The position numbers and the translations under genes were made by a program. Shown here piece by piece: positions 62,310-64,000 of a DNA stretch of 64,000 nucleotides. The notes beneath the pieces were generated by a model that saw only the letters and a program-made list of their open reading frames with translations, did not search any database and was not told the DNA's origin. This DNA comes from Actinomadura terrae (GTDB taxonomy: Bacteria; Actinomycetota; Actinomycetes; Streptosporangiales; Streptosporangiaceae). The number at the start of each line of letters is the position of its first letter. Position 1 is the stretch's first letter. The stretch is taken from the NCBI RefSeq assembly GCF_022751215.1, contig NZ_JAICDG010000010.1, positions 1 to 64,000 on the forward strand. The letters are read 5' to 3'.

Positions 62310-62924
62310 TCAGGCGTGTTTGAACCGGCGGAGCGGGAGCTCCAGCGGGAGGAAGCCGTCCTGGCCCCGGCTGGCGATGCCGCGCCCGAACATGTGGGCC
62401 TCGGCGAGCGCCAGGCCGAACTCCTCGGGGTCGAACGGCAGCGGCACGTCGGCGGCGCCCGCGTCGATGGCGCTCCAGAAGGGCCGCTCGGCGGGCAGCC
62501 GGTCGCCCTGGTCGACGACGACGCCGTCCTCGGCGGTCACGAAGACCTCGCGGAGCAGCGCGCCGGACTCGTACCAGCGGAACCAGCAGCCGTGGATCAC
62601 GGTGTGCAGGACGAGGACGCCGCAGCGCGAGCCCGGCAGCGCGGCGGCGGCGGTGTCGGCGATCCGGCGGGCGTCGTCGTCGAGGCTGAACAGCCGCCGG
62701 TCGCACAGCAGCAGCGCCCGCTCGAACGCGCCGACGAACAGCTCGTCCTCGTAGGGCCAGAGCGCGAAGTCCAGGACCGTGTCACCGGTCTCGGTGAGGG
62801 TGGCCGCCGGGTAGAGACCGCGCGCGATCTCCGCCGCGGCGCCCGGATCGGGCACGAGGCCCGGCCGGAACACATCGGTGGGTTCACCCGCGCTCGCGCA
62901 TGCCAGCGCGACCGACCAAGCCAT
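62310..62924 (-). CDS. DUF6928-like protein of unknown function
   Basis: 204 residues, no membrane segment. Recognisable blocks are LYPAATLTETGDTVLDFALWP, VLVLHTVIHGCWFRWYESG and VPLPFDPEEFGLALAEAHMF, a pattern I associate with the actinobacterial DUF6928 family (memory only). ATG start with a GGAG just upstream. It is inserted between pdxS and pdxT, which are normally adjacent. Confidence 0.65.
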   Translation of the reverse strand: MAWSVALACASAGEPTDVFRPGLVPDPGAAAEIARGLYPAATLTETGDTVLDFALWPYEDELFVGAFERALLLCDRRLFSLDDDARRIADTAAAALPGSRCGVLVLHTVIHGCWFRWYESGALLREVFVTAEDGVVVDQGDRLPAERPFWSAIDAGAADVPLPFDPEEFGLALAEAHMFGRGIASRGQDGFLPLELPLRRFKHA

Positions 62925-63044
62925 GCTCCGCCCCTCCCGCGGCCGGGGACCGCCCGGGAGGCCTCGCGCCTCCCCGCCAGCCGCGCGGCCAGCGTAATCC
63001 CTCGACCTGCGGGTTGTGGAGGGGGGTCCCCCGGTTGCCGCCCG

Positions 63045-63079
63045 GCCGCCCGCCCGTGCCGGACGGCTCGGGCGGCGGC
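63045..63079 (-). terminator. Hairpin downstream of pdxS
   Basis: GCCGCC...CCCG (63045-63056) pairs with CGGGCGGCGGC (63069-63079), about 40 bases past the pdxS stop. A second palindrome (GGGGGTCCCCC, near 63021-63032) follows. The rest of the gap to 62925 is GC-rich without a gene. Confidence 0.5.
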
Positions 63080-63083
63080 CGGG

Positions 63084-63125
63084 CGCCGGAGATCACCGGC
63101 CGTGGATCACCGGGGAAGGGTCACC
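63084..63125 (-). repeat. Three-unit 14-base repeat at the pdxS stop codon
   Basis: Plus-strand units CGCCGGAGATCACC (63084-63097), GGCCGTGGATCACC (63098-63111), GGGGAAGGGTCACC (63112-63125). On the minus strand each unit starts GGTGA; the first of these is the pdxS stop (63121-63123) with the preceding GG. Stops recur every 14 bases, in changing frames. Confidence 0.75.
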
Positions 63126-64000
63126 AGCCGCGGCCGGCGAACTTCTGGTCCTCGCCGAGGGAGGCGGCGCTGATGCCGACCATGGCCTCGCCGAGCCCGC
63201 GCGAGACCTTGGCGATCACCTCGGGGTCGTCGTGGAAGGTGGTGGCCTTCACGATGGCCTCGGCGCGCTGGGCGGGGTTGCCGGACTTGAAGATGCCCGA
63301 GCCGACGAACACGCCCTCGGCGCCGAGCTGCATCATCATCGCGGCGTCAGCGGGGGTGGCGATGCCGCCCGCGGTGAACAGCACGACGGGCAGCTTGCCG
63401 GCCCGCGCGACCTCCTTGACCAGCTCGTAGGGCGCCTGGAGCTCCTTGGCGGCCACGTACAGCTCGTCGTCGGCGAGCGACCCGAGCCGGCTGATCTCGC
63501 GCCGGATCTGGCGCATGTGGGTGGTGGCGTTGGAGACGTCGCCGGTGCCGGCCTCGCCCTTGGAGCGGATCATCGCCGCGCCCTCGGTGATGCGGCGCAG
63601 CGCCTCGCCGAGGTTGGTGGCGCCGCACACGAACGGGACGGTGAACGCCCACTTGTCGATGTGGTTGTCGTAGTCGGCGGGGGTGAGCACCTCGGACTCG
63701 TCGACGTAGTCGACGCCGAGCGCCTGGAGCACGCGGGCCTCGACGAAGTGGCCGATGCGCGCCTTGGCCATCACGGGGATCGACACCGCCGAGATGATCC
63801 CGTCGATCATGTCGGGGTCGCTCATCCGGGAGATGCCGCCCTCGGCGCGGATGTCGGCGGGAACCCGCTCCAGGGCCATGACGGCCACCGCGCCCGCGTC
63901 CTCGGCGATCTTCGCCTGGTCGGGCGTGACGACGTCCATGATCACGCCGCCCTTGAGCATCTCCGCCATGCCGCGCTTGACGCGGGCGGTCCCGGTCTCG
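63121..64000 (-). CDS. pdxS: Pyridoxal 5'-phosphate synthase PdxS (5' end outside the window)
   Basis: Makes PLP from ribose 5-phosphate, glyceraldehyde 3-phosphate and ammonia. About 293 codons are visible, running off the right edge: ETGTARVKRGMAEMLKGGVIM is already inside the protein, so the first ~10 residues are missing. Catalytic Lys regions VMAKARIGHFVEA and the GGIATPADAAMMMQLG phosphate loop are present. The ATG at 63969 is internal and not the start. Confidence 0.96.
   Translation of the reverse strand, partial: ETGTARVKRGMAEMLKGGVIMDVVTPDQAKIAEDAGAVAVMALERVPADIRAEGGISRMSDPDMIDGIISAVSIPVMAKARIGHFVEARVLQALGVDYVDESEVLTPADYDNHIDKWAFTVPFVCGATNLGEALRRITEGAAMIRSKGEAGTGDVSNATTHMRQIRREISRLGSLADDELYVAAKELQAPYELVKEVARAGKLPVVLFTAGGIATPADAAMMMQLGAEGVFVGSGIFKSGNPAQRAEAIVKATTFHDDPEVIAKVSRGLGEAMVGISAASLGEDQKFAGRGW

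Overview
The window is high-GC actinobacterial chromosome. Evidence for this is the G/C-ending codon use, many GTG and some TTG starts, 4-base ATGA/GTGA gene overlaps, and the actinobacterial gene orders pdxST-yebC-ruvCAB-yajC-secDF-apt-relA, hisS-aspS-rarA-alaS-ruvX-mltG-aroE and infC-rpmI-rplT-spoU-pheST-argCJBDFR. The first 95 bases are the 5' end of a 16S rRNA gene on the minus strand. Its sequence resembles the Actinomadura/Thermomonospora group (Streptosporangiales); this is an inference from memory, not a search result.

Layout. 1-736: 16S start, long rRNA leader and two good rRNA promoters, all reading left. 737-11948: tyrS, a small membrane protein, a 3-methyladenine glycosylase, and a complete arginine pathway (argC-J-B-D-F-R, then argG, argH), all minus strand, with an ARG-box-like operator on the argC promoter. 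12114-19467: an accessory block between argC and pheT. It holds a leaderless marR with a drug-exporter-type ABC pair, a von Willebrand A/solute-binding pair of unknown role, and an ABC-F ATPase with a long structured leader. 19941-28187: pheT, pheS, an orphan histidine kinase, a STAS protein, a SpoU methyltransferase, rplT, rpmI, and infC with an ATC start and a terminator-like hairpin in its leader. 28752-32499: a second accessory block (NUDIX, PfkB-like with a lost catalytic Asp, HIT-like, alpha/alpha-toroid protein). 32525-40941: aroE, mltG, ruvX, alaS, two small conserved proteins, rarA, and a PAP2 membrane protein. 41107-43643: a probable metal-related set (small membrane protein, DUF3105, DUF305) and a DinB/maleylpyruvate-isomerase-type protein. 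43707-56374: DUF349, cyclophilin, metallo-beta-lactamase-fold hydrolase, hisS, aspS, relA, apt, secF, secD. 56414-64000: yajC, ruvBAC, an Eis-like acetyltransferase, yebC, pdxT, a DUF6928-like protein, and pdxS, whose 5' end lies outside the window.

Most genes are translation and stringent-response functions (five tRNA synthetases, IF3, L20, L35, Rel), preprotein export (SecDF-YajC), Holliday-junction processing (RuvABC, RuvX, RarA), arginine and PLP synthesis. The main unexplained signal is a recurring structure at gene 3' ends. Short tandem repeats (periods 11, 13, 14, 18-19 bases) begin on, and include, the stop codon. They occur at pheT, the SpoU methyltransferase, aroE, the DUF305 gene, the DUF349 gene, the solute-binding gene and pdxS, with related short duplications at the NUDIX, VWA and ABC-F gene ends. 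I know of no described element that matches. I saw no tRNA gene, CRISPR array, insertion sequence or prophage.
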